Positions 34,859-45,800 of a stretch of 64,000 nt of DNA are shown here, in pieces (position 1 is the stretch's first letter; every line of letters begins with the position of its first letter). Location: positions 18,313,775 to 18,377,774 of the forward strand of contig OZ005689.1 of NCBI GenBank assembly GCA_963930775.1. Reading direction: 5' to 3'. The notes beneath the pieces are model-generated. The model saw only the letters and a program-made list of their open reading frames with translations. It searched no databases and was not told the origin of the DNA. Position numbers and translations under genes: made by a program. Source of the stretch: Cliona cf. orientalis (lineage: Eukaryota > Porifera > Demospongiae > Clionaida > Clionaidae).

Positions 34859-35330
34859 TGGGAAAACCCTCTGTATGGTATCCATGCGCAATTCACACAA
34901 TGCACGTTTTTAGTAGCTAAAGTCGAAATTAAATTTGTCAAAGTCCAGATTTTGTCATAGACGTGTTCAACAACCCTTCTTCTAACTGTTGCCGTCGTCT
35001 ACGGAGGCTAGTTGTGCTATACAAAGGCGATATAAGCCTTCATTTTGACCCACCTAGTCGGCACAGCTGCCGTACCTGAAGCCTGTTGCTATGGGCGCTA
35101 ATCGGAATTCCCGGCAGCTGTACAGACTAGGTAGGTCAAAATGAAGGTTTATTGCACCTTTGTAACTTACTATTAGCCTCCGTAGACGACGGCAAAGGTT
35201 AGTAGAAGGGTTCTTTGACGTGAATACAACAAAACTAGACTTCGACATTTTTGGACCTAAAGCACTACAAACGCGCCTTCCGTGAATAGCGCGCGGATCC
35301 TATATGCCAGGTTTTCCCGTAGATGGTGAC
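34859..35330. mobile_element. MITE family A, copy A4 (472 bp)
   Basis: The left end is tgactggatttgggaaaacc and the right end, on the minus strand, is gtcaccatctacgggaaaac. These are the two TIR subtypes seen in this family. The interior is a large palindrome (about 34972-35217) built from cgtcgtctacggaggcta, ttcattttgacc and gcacagctgccgtac and their complements. It lacks the relic coding exon found in copies A1 to A3. Confidence 0.8.
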
Positions 35331-35725
35331 AATTAGTGACACAAAATTGAATTTTGTGCAAAAGTTACCCCTTTTCTCACATATGGAGCATATTTGATGA
35401 GAATAACTCAACATCACACCGGGCATAGTGAGGGTTCTACAAGTCCCAATAAGTTTAGATTTAGTGTCAGACGGCAAAATTAGCAGGTGACTGTGAGAAG
35501 CTTGTAGGTGACTATCACATAGTTACCTGTACGTACCTGTCAGTAGCCAACCAAATGGCAGTACTATAATATTATTACAGTTGTGATCAAATGCTAAAAT
35601 ATCACTTGCACCAGTTAATGTGACCATGATTGTGCATGCCATATACTGGTTAATAAGTGCATGTCTCGGTGGTAAGGAAACGTGTGCCTATTGCCAGCAT
35701 GTTCAAGCACTTGATCACTCTGTAA

Positions 35726-35934
35726 TACCATAGGTTGGGTTTTAATTGTGAGTATCTATTAATTAATGCAAATTGCAAGTTTTTCTACGTTTCGCAATTA
35801 ATAGATTCACGAACATAAACGTGCACGTATGCTACGGTCCGGTACGGGGTTGTCCATAGCAATTGTTGGATTAGCAATTTGGCCAGACTTGGGTAGCAAT
35901 TATTAAACTGCGCAATTAAATCCGTCCTACGGTA
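35726..35934. mobile_element. 209-bp mariner-like MITE
   Basis: The left end taccataggttgggttttaa ttg is matched by the minus-strand right end taccgtaggacggatttaat tg, with TA at both borders. An unpaired end of the same family occurs at 23426. Confidence 0.65.
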
Positions 35935-35992
35935 AATAGTTCATGGGAGTATGATAGGCTGAAAGAAGATTAACTTTTCGACAAGATGCGCT

Positions 35993-36262
35993 TTGAAATC
36001 GAGGTCAAGACCTCAACCCATCTCAGTGGAACAACACAGTGTTGAGTATAGCCAATCTCGTGCAACTGGCTATCCCAAAATAGATTGCTACACTAGTTTT
36101 AGCAATGCAAATAGTTCTGACCTCAGTGTGCCTAGTAATATTGATGTAAAGGAAGTAGTGCAGTACAGGATTAAGTACACAGGTGGGGATCCCCAGGATA
36201 TAATCCGAACCAGGTATACTACTAGTGACATGCAGGGCCTGTTTGGGGCGAGCCTGAGCTGA
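35993..36262 (+). CDS. Open reading frame of unknown function (89 codons)
   Basis: The frame reads MKSRSRPQPISVEQHSVEYS and later VQYRIKYTGGDPQDIIRTRY, ending at 36260-36262. I see no recognisable domain, signal peptide or membrane segment. Its last codons overlap the left end of a putative inverted-repeat element (36243). It may be non-genic. Confidence 0.2.
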   Translation: MKSRSRPQPISVEQHSVEYSQSRATGYPKIDCYTSFSNANSSDLSVPSNIDVKEVVQYRIKYTGGDPQDIIRTRYTTSDMQGLFGASLS

Positions 36263-36665
36263 GCCTCTGAAAGTCTCTGTAAGTAGCTGTGACTCAACTT
36301 TAATAAAGCCATAGCACGAGACCACTGATACAGATCCAAGCAAATAATGACAGACAGTCTCATAGGTCTGTACTGTAGGTCTACAGCTGCATGATAGTCC
36401 CCTCCATCCTTCAGTGCCGACAGTCAATACAAAGTTTACTATAATTTGCCTCTATTATCAGTCATCAGTGAGCAGCACGTCTAGTTTATCTTTATCGTGA
36501 TCTTAGCTGGTCCTTGCATTATTGAGCTGATGACAGGCTCTATCTCATTCAGAGTCTCCTCCTTTGGAGCCTTCTGCTTGCTTCTGTATGCACATATGAC
36601 AAGCTCGATAATAAATTTGCAATTCGCTAATTTAGAACGGCGGGGCGTAACTAAGGACCGACTTA

Positions 36666-36702
<37 letters not shown>

Positions 36703-36756
36703 AGTCGCGCAGTGCATTACCGTTTTTGTGGGGCTCGCTCAGGCTCGCCCCAATAA
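36243..36756. repeat. Putative short-TIR element
   Basis: The left ggggcgagcctgagctgagc is inverted at the right as gctcgctcaggctcgcccc. The arm is about 20 bp with one insertion. No target duplication was found. The interior holds an (AT)n tract at about 36668-36699. Confidence 0.45.
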
Positions 36757-36759
36757 CAA

Positions 36760-39050
36760 TATTTAATGATTCAAATTCCACACTTTTCATTGATCTTAAT
36801 CTTTTAGCCAAAAATCAAACTGGTGGCCCATCCTGTTTCAGGTATGCTGGGGGAAGTACTTCTACTATAAATTATGTGGCACATGCCCATGTGTAGTTGC
36901 TATCTACAAACACAAGGCCTTACCAATTAGCTGGCCAAGAAAATTATTAGATCACTTGCCATTTCTCACCAGACTTGTGAACACAAGAAGCAAAGTATAG
37001 AATCTATTACGTCCGTGACAGTGACTCAAGGAAATGTTTTCCACCTGAAATCTACCAGCTGCTTAGCTAAATTGCAGGCTATTACATGGTAAACTTGCCA
37101 ATTAGTTGTACAGACTGTCCATAACCAATATTTGTGTGCAAAATGTCAAGTCAATAGATACTCCAGAAGTGCTACATCACTAATCATGGGTATGGGTGAA
37201 AAAATAGGAAAGGTGGCTCAGCAGCTCAACATCTGAATCATGCTCAGTATGTAGTCATTGCAAATATATCCACGTAGCAGTTACTTGCCAGACATAACAC
37301 ACACACACACACAATAATTGCATTGGGGTACGAAATGAATGTGGTCGAATCCACCTCAACTTTGGTCTTACAATAATTTTGTTGGTCCATGACCCCCTTT
37401 CATTATAACCCTACACTGCGGCCACCCACACCCATCCTATAGCCAGCAATTGGCCAACAAGTAATATTATGTGTATAATACACATTTGCGCTATTATTGC
37501 ACAAACTGTAATCACCGCCAGTGAGGACGCTAACATGGCTCAAAATAGATGACAGGAAGAATATTTTGCCATGAAAGTCAACTTCCTTACTAGACATACT
37601 GTACCCTCGTGGCCCATGGGTGGTGCACCTTACATTGGGCCAAGATTGGGGGATGGGCTGATATTCAAGGTATCAGTATCACACATAGACGCGAAAGAGC
37701 GCCCACATAAGTTACTCACACTATCTTCATAATTCGAATAGTAGCAGCAGTAACCAATCGAGGGCGAGGACATGAAAATGCCATGAAATAATTTCATGGG
37801 CTATGAAATACCTAGGATTTTACCAAAAACCATGGACATTTTATCACAACTGTGCACATGCATTGCATGTGACGTTGGTACAGTGGCAGCTGCTTCTACC
37901 TTAAATCCTCAAAGATAGTTTAAGATAGAACTTCAGTAGAGTAGGCCAAGTTAGAACCTAGCTCTCTTAGCTTAGTTGACTGTGTGGTGAACCATCTATG
38001 GTACTGTGTGTCTGGACATCCCAATCTAAAGTACACTGCTGAGCATGCAGCTTCTAGAAGAAAAAAAACTCCAAGTCCAAGTCCTAATGCTCAGGGAATT
38101 TTCCTAGCACGTCATGTGGAAGCAGTGATTATTAGATCGTTGTGAGCAAGCCTGTGTTAGAGGATATAATTTTGGATATTTTATAACCCTTATCAGTGTA
38201 TATTTGTATGCTTAGACCATAATTGTAACAAATACTGTGATTGATTGGTCAGGAGGAGGTGGCTATTTTTCATAGCCACCTGTAAATCACATGGACACAA
38301 GTTTATCAATACATAGCTTGAAGTTTGATACCAAACTTTATTCTAATACTATGATAGTACTAGTCCGGTGGTAGATTTGACGTTTGAACAGAGTGAGAAC
38401 CTCACCCTCACCAATGTACACTTTTTAGTGGCAGCCACTGTTGGCCAGCAGCTGAGCTGCAGTGAGGGGTGTGGTTCAAAGTTTGTGCCTTATCTGCACA
38501 TGCACACTGTATTGACAGGACATGCAGCTAGGGGATGACACTATTTAGATTTTCTTTTGATAATGCTATTCACAGCTCATGCCTAGTAGCCACATTATAC
38601 CACAATTGTGACTTGTATCCATGGATACTAAAAAGGATAGGCATGTCAGAATCCCAAATAAATTGCATATAAAAACCTGCACACATTTAAATATTAAGAA
38701 ATTTCAGGCATCATAACTACTCACTACTATGTGCTACAAAACACAAGAAACTTACACCACACACTCTTCAGCAAAGATAGCACTACACTGCAGAGTATTG
38801 GGTTGCAACCACTTCCGGCATTGCAGGGCGTCAGGGTAACTGCACAGAATTACCACATACTTAACCACATACTATTACTAATGGATAACTTCAACTTGCG
38901 CACCATGTTGCTCACTTTTCCAAGTAATTTTACGCTTCTAAGGGGTAACTCAAAGTGCTGATTTCAAATTTTTTAGTTGATTCAACTATTTTTGAAGTGT
39001 TTAGTTAAAGAGTTTAATAAGCATTTTACTTTCCGTTAAGTAACATAATA
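36760..39050. other. Non-coding stretch
   Basis: I see nothing I can call a gene. An (AC)n tract lies at about 37299-37313. The open frames are short and without motifs. The right border at 39042-39050 is the left copy of the MULE target duplication. Confidence 0.5.
39042..39050. other. Target-site duplication of the MULE, left copy
   Basis: The 9-mer aacataata here is repeated exactly at 47719-47727, directly outside the right TIR. Confidence 0.9.
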
Positions 39051-40317
39051 GGGAGTATAGATTTAATGGAACAGTGGAATGGAATGGAACGGTGGAATGG
39101 ATGGTGGAATGGTGGAATGGAATAGTGGAATGGTGGAACCGCCCTTCGTACGTGTTGCGCATGTGCATGCGCATGCTAGCGCTCTTAATCAACGTCCGTA
39201 CAGCCACAGCCATTCTTCACGAGGACAGAAGAATGGAGGCTACGATTTATACAATACTTGATTCGCCTATTCATACGCGCACTGCAACTGGCGGCCAGGG
39301 GACTGCAAATGATCCCATCTTAGTGGATATCAATACACCACCGCAGCCAGACTCTCCCGTCAAAGTGGTTCTCGGTGAAAGATATAGGTATATACGACGA
39401 TCTTTGTTGTGCTAGCACTTTTGATTTGATATTGTACAATATCATATTCCACTATTAGTTAACAAACTTTACCCCCCCTTCATTTACAGGAGAATTGTGC
39501 GCACTCTCGGTGCAATATCCGACTGTGAATCCAGCGATTCCGATTCTGAAACAGCGTACAAGCTCTCAGATGATGAAGCGGATAGAGATGAGAGAGAAGC
39601 GATGCAGTGGGATACGAGCTCGAGTGTTGCCGAAGGTGAGTACATCTATAACTTGAAATACTACAGCTGGGGTAACTCTAGGAAGGTGTCGCGGAGTGCA
39701 CATGCATGATCTTACTTCTAAGGCTATTAGATTGCTAATAATTATTATATTCAGTGGACTTACAAGCTGGTCTATTTACATGTACTGTAAGAGAGCCTGG
39801 GGACAAGGCTAGAATGCTCATTGTCAGAAGTGCATGTTTAACGATCCGATTAGGTCTCACGTGTGTACTGTGTGTGCTGTGTGTGCATGTATTCGAATTT
39901 GAAGATAGAAAGTAAGGGAGGAACTTGTCTGCCGCTCATCACGCATTAGTAGGTCATGCTTTGTGTACATGTGAGTTTGTATGATCACGCTGCTGGCTAC
40001 TGTTTACTGTGCATCTTCAAGTTTACGTAACTAAGAGCTTGTTACACATACTGCAGCTAATACTCTCTTGGGCCACTATCATGATACTCGGCTTTTAGAA
40101 CTGGGAATGATGTGGATTAACAGAATAATTATGGGAACTCCACCATCTTGACCCAAAAAAGTGGAAATTAATAGGCTTCCTAAATAGCACATTCAGAATT
40201 ATTACACCTTAAAGCTGCATGGCTTGCTACCCCAGATTCAGGACCATAAATATGTATTGTCTGTGGCTGACCCCTTTTAATTGATTCCCATGAGATAGGT
40301 TGGCAGAAATTTTCTTG

Positions 40318-40351
40318 TGTGTGTGTGTGTGTGTGCACACACACACACACA
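40318..40351. repeat. (GT)n-(AC)n self-complementary microsatellite
   Basis: A gtgtgtgtgtgtgtgtg run is followed at once by cacacacacacacac, so the tract can fold on itself. It lies in intron 2 of the MULE gene. Confidence 0.85.
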
Positions 40352-40467
40352 TATTTGTTGGTAGTTGCTTAGCAACCAAAGTTTTTATAGGCAATTTGCC
40401 AGCTATGGGAAATGGTAGGGTCATCATAAAGCAGGCCAATGATGAACAGAGGTCAACTACCAACAAA

Positions 40468-40534
40468 ATAGTTATCTGCCAGTAATTGGGGTGCATGAGA
40501 TGCATGCACCCCAATTACTAGCAGATATAACTAT
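40468..40534. repeat. Short hairpin element in MULE intron 2
   Basis: The left arm atagttatctgcc agtaattggggtgcat is mirrored by atgcaccccaattactagca gatataactat. The arms are about 29 bp with small mismatches and a short agatgc-type loop. It could be a very short MITE. Confidence 0.8.
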
Positions 40535-40751
40535 TATGTGTTGCTATGACATTGCTGTTTTTCACATTCTGAGGCTTGTTGGTCATGATAGCACTGCTAA
40601 GTGTGTGTATGCTGTGAATGACAGTGCTTATTAAGCTGAATAGCTACAGCTTGTTATTGCTTTCTGATACTTGGCTACAATAGGTCTTACATGTCATGTA
40701 CTGCAAGGCTATCATTAAATCTGGAAGCAAGAGTCTCCAAGATGTCCTTAT

Positions 40752-40779
40752 TGAGAGAGAGAGAGAGAGAGAGAGAGAA
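40752..40779. repeat. (GA)14 microsatellite
   Basis: A run of about 14 ga dinucleotides in intron 2 of the MULE gene. Confidence 0.9.
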
Positions 40780-41576
40780 GCTCACTGGCAATACCATCAT
40801 CATAATTGTAGACATACTCTATTTGTGGCTGTGCTATAGGAGGTTGCAGATGTGGTAATTTGGTAGTACACCATCATTGTCAAGTAGGTGGGATTCTAGT
40901 AATTTAGTGGTCTGGAGATAAATAATTTTCTTGTATAAGTACAAGGGAGTTTGTACAGATGAATCAATTATCTGAGGTCCAGCAAGCTGCAGTAGTACAG
41001 ACCACCAGAGATTTGCAGGTGGTAGGTTAAGGGACTACTCCTTATTGGCCACAAAATGAGTACTGTAGTCTAGAAATCCAATTAGTAAAGCTTTTACTAA
41101 GTCTATTGATTTACTACAAACCTCTGTTACAGTCACTGTGCATGCATACCACACAGAAAGACTGTAAAGTATAGATAGAATGTGATAGTTCACCAGAGGT
41201 GGCAGAAGCAAAACATGTGCAAACTTTCCATTTCATCCTATCTGGTACGTATTGTTACTATTGGATTATTGTGAGCAACTTGGTTAGCTTTGCTCTTTGT
41301 ATTGTGATATCCCATTGTGGTTTGTGTTTACACTAGTTAGTAAATGGAATATGTAACTCCCCTTAGATGACAAAGGAGACACCAGTTAGCTGTAGCTTGA
41401 TATTGTTTCTATGGTAACGAGCATCTAATGCCACGATGACCACTCTCCACTAGAGGATCCATAGTCAAAACCATGTTCATAAGAATAAACCACTAATAAT
41501 AATTATATAAACTGTTCAGCAATTTATAGTGTATACTGGGCCAGCACAGTCAGTATTCGATAACAATTAAGCCATG

Positions 41577-41765
41577 TACCGTATAGCCGGAAAATTTGGC
41601 AGTCTGGTATTACAATCGCCAAATTAAAATCTGCCAAAATTTCCTACTCGCATATATACGTATGGTAATCCCATACCGAACCGCCACATTTAACCATTCT
41701 TGTGATAGCGATTTGGGGCTCAACCGCCAAATTTAATTCTCGCCAATATTTCCGGCTATACGGTA
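41577..41765. mobile_element. MITE family B, copy B1 (189 bp)
   Basis: The ends taccgtatagccggaaaatt tggc and gccaatatttccggctatac ggta are inverted, with TA at the borders. The interior alternates gccaaattaaaa and ttaatttggcg motifs. A second copy at 51640-52539 is split by MITE A3, and a truncated copy starts at 21009. Confidence 0.8.
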
Positions 41766-42181
41766 TTCATTCAGGCCTCAGAATTATCGATCTTTGGCTT
41801 CAATATAATGAGAGTCGGTGTGTGTTTAAAGTATCATAATTTTGTTTGAAGTGTCATTGCTACTATACTTCCTGATCAATGACTCCCTGTTATCAGGAAG
41901 TATAGTAAATGTAGCTCCCCCCTCCCCCAATTGACTGATTGGAGGGTTGTCCAGGAGTAACTGCATGATTGATCAATGTGCAGAGGCATACTGCTTCATT
42001 AGTACTATTGTGTTAATATTATTATAATAATATTATTATTGTTTTGCAGGTAATAGTGACTTGACAACCATAGGTTATATGGATATGGAACACAAGCAAG
42101 AAGAGATTAAAAAGTAAGAAGCATGATACAAATAGTGTGTTGAATATTAAATATGAAGTAGCATGCTGATCATCAGAATTG

Positions 42182-42846
42182 TGACCGGATTTGGGAAAAC
42201 CCTCCGTATGGGATTTTTTCAGAAAATTGAGTTTGATGCATGGTTGATAAGCTCTACCATAGAGCTAACCCGCGTTCAAGTCTTAGGCCGATCGCGCGCT
42301 TCGTTGTGGAGATACAGCGCTTTGTTTGTGATCGCGCCACACCCCCAATAATCGAGAAATTACGGTCTAAAGGCGTTGCTATGCACGCGGAAGGCGTTTC
42401 CGCATACTACGCGTGACCCGGAAATCAATTAAATGGACCTGGGCGGAGCCGTTCGAAATGAACGTAAAGATCGAGCAAGAGTTGAATTTCGTTGTTGACA
42501 AGGACAGGCGATTGTTCTTAGATGCCCAAGAAGCTAAAAAGGTAAGCGAACGTACAGTGGATCGATGAATCTAGCTGTATCTAGGTAGAGAATTCTAATT
42601 ACCGCCCATAGCAACGGGCTCCGTGTACGGTGGCTGTGCCGACTAGGTGGGTCAAAATGAAGGCTTATTTCGCCTTCGTATAGCACGACTAGCCTCCGTA
42701 GAAGACGGCAACAGTTAGAAGAAGGGTTGTTGGATATGTATATGACAAAATCTGGACTTTCACAAATTTAGACCTGAGCTACTAAAAACGCGCATTGCGC
42801 GAATCGCGCGCGGATCCCATACGGAGGGTTTTCCCAAATCCGGTCA
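42182..42846. mobile_element. MITE family A, copy A1 (665 bp), in MULE intron 3
   Basis: The left end tgaccggatttgggaaaacc ctcc and the right end ggagggttttcccaaatccg gtca are perfect complements. The pentamer aattg lies next to both ends; a full 8-9 bp duplication is not clean. Inside are a relic coding exon (42458-42541) and the family's gtcaaaatgaaggcttattt and cctccgtagaagacggcaac blocks. It inserted within intron 3 of the MULE transposase gene. Confidence 0.9.
42458..42541 (+). pseudogene. Relic first coding exon inside MITE A1
   Basis: An ATG opens 28 codons (MNVKIEQELNFVV, then DKDRRLFLDAQEAKK) ending exactly at a consensus gtaagc donor. The homologous exon is present but damaged in A2 (about 48025-48118, minus strand, with early stops) and in A3 (about 52068-52138). 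In all three it is followed by a gtaagc or gtgagc donor. It is either the 5' exon of the autonomous parent's gene, or a captured host exon as in Pack-MULEs. I do not recognise the peptide. Confidence 0.6.
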
Positions 42847-45800
42847 CAATTGTTAACAAGCTTATGTTTCCATTATGTTCCCTTATAGAACCCTGAATGG
42901 AGTCCCAATTTTTGAGGAGCCGCCAGCCAAGTATTACGCATTTAAGATTATGCAGATTCTGCTCAACCCAAAGATTGAAGAAGACAGGATTGCGAAGCAG
43001 AGACCACTACAAACTCACTGTTCCTCTACGTTTGTTGTGGACATTACTCAGTTCTCCCACCCAGACGATATCAAGAAAGATATGTATGGCAAATGCTTGT
43101 ACAAGGGATCCCATACAGATGTATTTCGATGCTCATTTGATGACAATAAGGTGATAGTGGAAAAGGCAGGCCCAGCAGCTTCTGGCTCCAATGTTTACTA
43201 CCTGAGACGGCTACATAGTGTGCACCCCTCGAATAAAGCTTTCAGAAGAATTGTGGCCATAATTTTTGGTGAGTATGCTGTATAATATTATTGCATACTT
43301 GGATTATTTGCTAACATACCTTTTCATGATTTTGATGCTTGATGTTAAGTACCAACGCTTAGTAGCGTTACTATTAGATTGAGACCACACTCTTCGACTC
43401 AGCAATTATAATTATGCATAAATTACTGGAAGATTCCCATAGTACTGTTGTCCCACAATATTTTCTCGGAATATGGCCCACTACTGTAGTTCAGTGAATG
43501 GTGCTCATTTTCTGATAGCATTTGTGCTAGCTATATAGCATAGATCGAGTTGTGAAAAGTGGGTATGACTAATGGGTGGTGCTAAAATAGCTCTTCATAC
43601 TATGACTATGTAAGCGTATTACGTTTCCTTACTGCTTGAAATTCAAGTGCAAGCTCTTAATAACCAGAGCCCTACGGTAGACTAAGTTGGATTATTCCTG
43701 AATATTGTATGCACATAATGAATTGTGGATTTCTATGAAACATGTATACTGTAGTATATATGTGGGGTTTATTGGTGGGGTGCTTCTCCCCCATTAGGAA
43801 CTCTCTTCTAGTATATGGAGTAGTAATTCCCTTGGCACACACACACCTCCCCCCCTCCCCCAAAATCTGGCTAACTACTGCATACATGGTTGATGTTAAT
43901 TTTGGTGACTCCTTAGCTTGTTGGATTCCCTGTTTGCATAAACAAAGCTAAAAAGGTTGAGATTGGCTGTTTGATATATTGCATACATGGTTACCAACTC
44001 GGCCATGGTGCATGTAATTAACTATAATATTGGATTTTTTTTATTAGATGGAAATAACCATCCCCATCGTCTCTGCCTCGTCACATATTATTTACCGGAG
44101 AATTTTCAACCAACGGTTTTGCCTCATGGCAACAGCAAGCAGAACAAACCGTACTATCCGACTTTGCCCAGCACTATGTCTGCGATTAAGGAGAAGTTTC
44201 AATCTGGCAAAGATGGCCCAAAACGAGTAGTATCTGAAGTATCCTCCATGGTTGGAGGTGTGCTATGTGCGTCAGATGCTTGTGAATTGCCTCGAAATGA
44301 GCAGCAAGTATCAGATCTGAAACAAAGGCAAAAGAAAAATGTGATTGCTGGTGCAAATTCTTGTGATGAGCTAGCCGTAGTGATGCAAAAGGCCTACTTA
44401 GAAGAATGCAACCAACATTTCATCCGCGAGGTGAAGACTCTCTGTGAACCTGGAATAGTTGTGGCTGTTGATCGTCAGTTAGATGACTTGGTACGATTCT
44501 GTACGGATGATGCTGAGTTTGGGATCTTAACTGTTGATCCTACCTTTAGCTTGGGTGCTTTGATGTGACGGTAACTACGTACCGCCACCTGATGCTAAAA
44601 TGTAGACGCACTAGGAATTACCCTGCCTTCATCGGACCAGTGTTGATACATTTTAAGAAGTCCTTTTCAACATATCTTTTCTTTAGTTCAACTCTTGTCG
44701 GTCTTCGTCCACAGCTCTCACACTTGAAGTCATTTGGTACAGATGGTGAGCTGGCATTGCACCAGGCATTCAAGCACTCCTTCCCCTCAGCTGTTCATTT
44801 GCTCTGTACTATCCATGCTCGTCGAAACATCAAGTCAAAAATTCGAGAGTTGGGAATTAGCGAAAGTGTGCAGCAAATCATACTTGGTGATATTTTTTGG
44901 AAAGCAGGTGGGATCGCAGTATATTGAAGGTTTGATTGATGCTGAAAACGACCAACAGTACGAGAATGGACTCCAATCCTTAATTGGAAAGTGGAAAACA
45001 CTAGACATAAGTGAAGATGGTCCAGTATGTTCCTTCACTGAGTGGCTTTTGCAGTATAAGAATGCAGCAATCAAGGAGGGTCTACTGCGATGTAATAGAC
45101 AAAGAGCTGGGCTTGGTGATCCTCCCTCACAATTCACCACCAATGCAAGTGAGAGTGTAAATGCCTGCTAAAGAACAAAATGGACTACAAGAAGCATGAA
45201 CTCAGTGTATTTCTTGACAAGTTGAAGGAAGTTATCGACGAGCAAGAGAGAGAACTTGAGCGGGCTATTATTGGTCGTGGAAAGTATGAGTTTTGCACAG
45301 ATTTTCAGTATTTAGAGAGTGATTGGTTCTTGAAAATGTCTGGTGTCCAGAGGGAAGCTCATCTAAAAAAAGTTGCTAAAGCTAACCTAAGAAAGGTTAC
45401 AGTAACTTCTCATTGTTCCAATTTATCTTCTATCCACTTGACTGAGAGTTCAGAAGAGACTCATCAAAAGAAAACTCAAATGAAGCGATATGATGACTAC
45501 AACTGGTTAACAGCACCACAGAATCGGATTTCAACAGATCCACTTAACTATAGAGAAACAACCCTTTCTAGCAAACATCTGGATAACTATTCTGGATCAT
45601 CTCAACATGAGGCATGTAGCAAAGCAAGTCAATGCAGTAAGCCTACCTATAGCCATGGTTCACAATGTCAATTAACAGATGGACAAGTTACTCATTGCAG
45701 TCAGCACCAGGAGAAATCTGCATCATTTCAGCAAGACGAATTTGAGACACCAAATGAATACAACAGACCTACCTGTAGCCGTCGCTTGTTTGGGTCGCAA

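Noticed and set aside
39068-39137. The ggaatggtgg tandem as a stand-alone satellite
   Set aside because: The same units occur inverted at 47675-47700 next to the other TIR, so they are part of the MULE ends.
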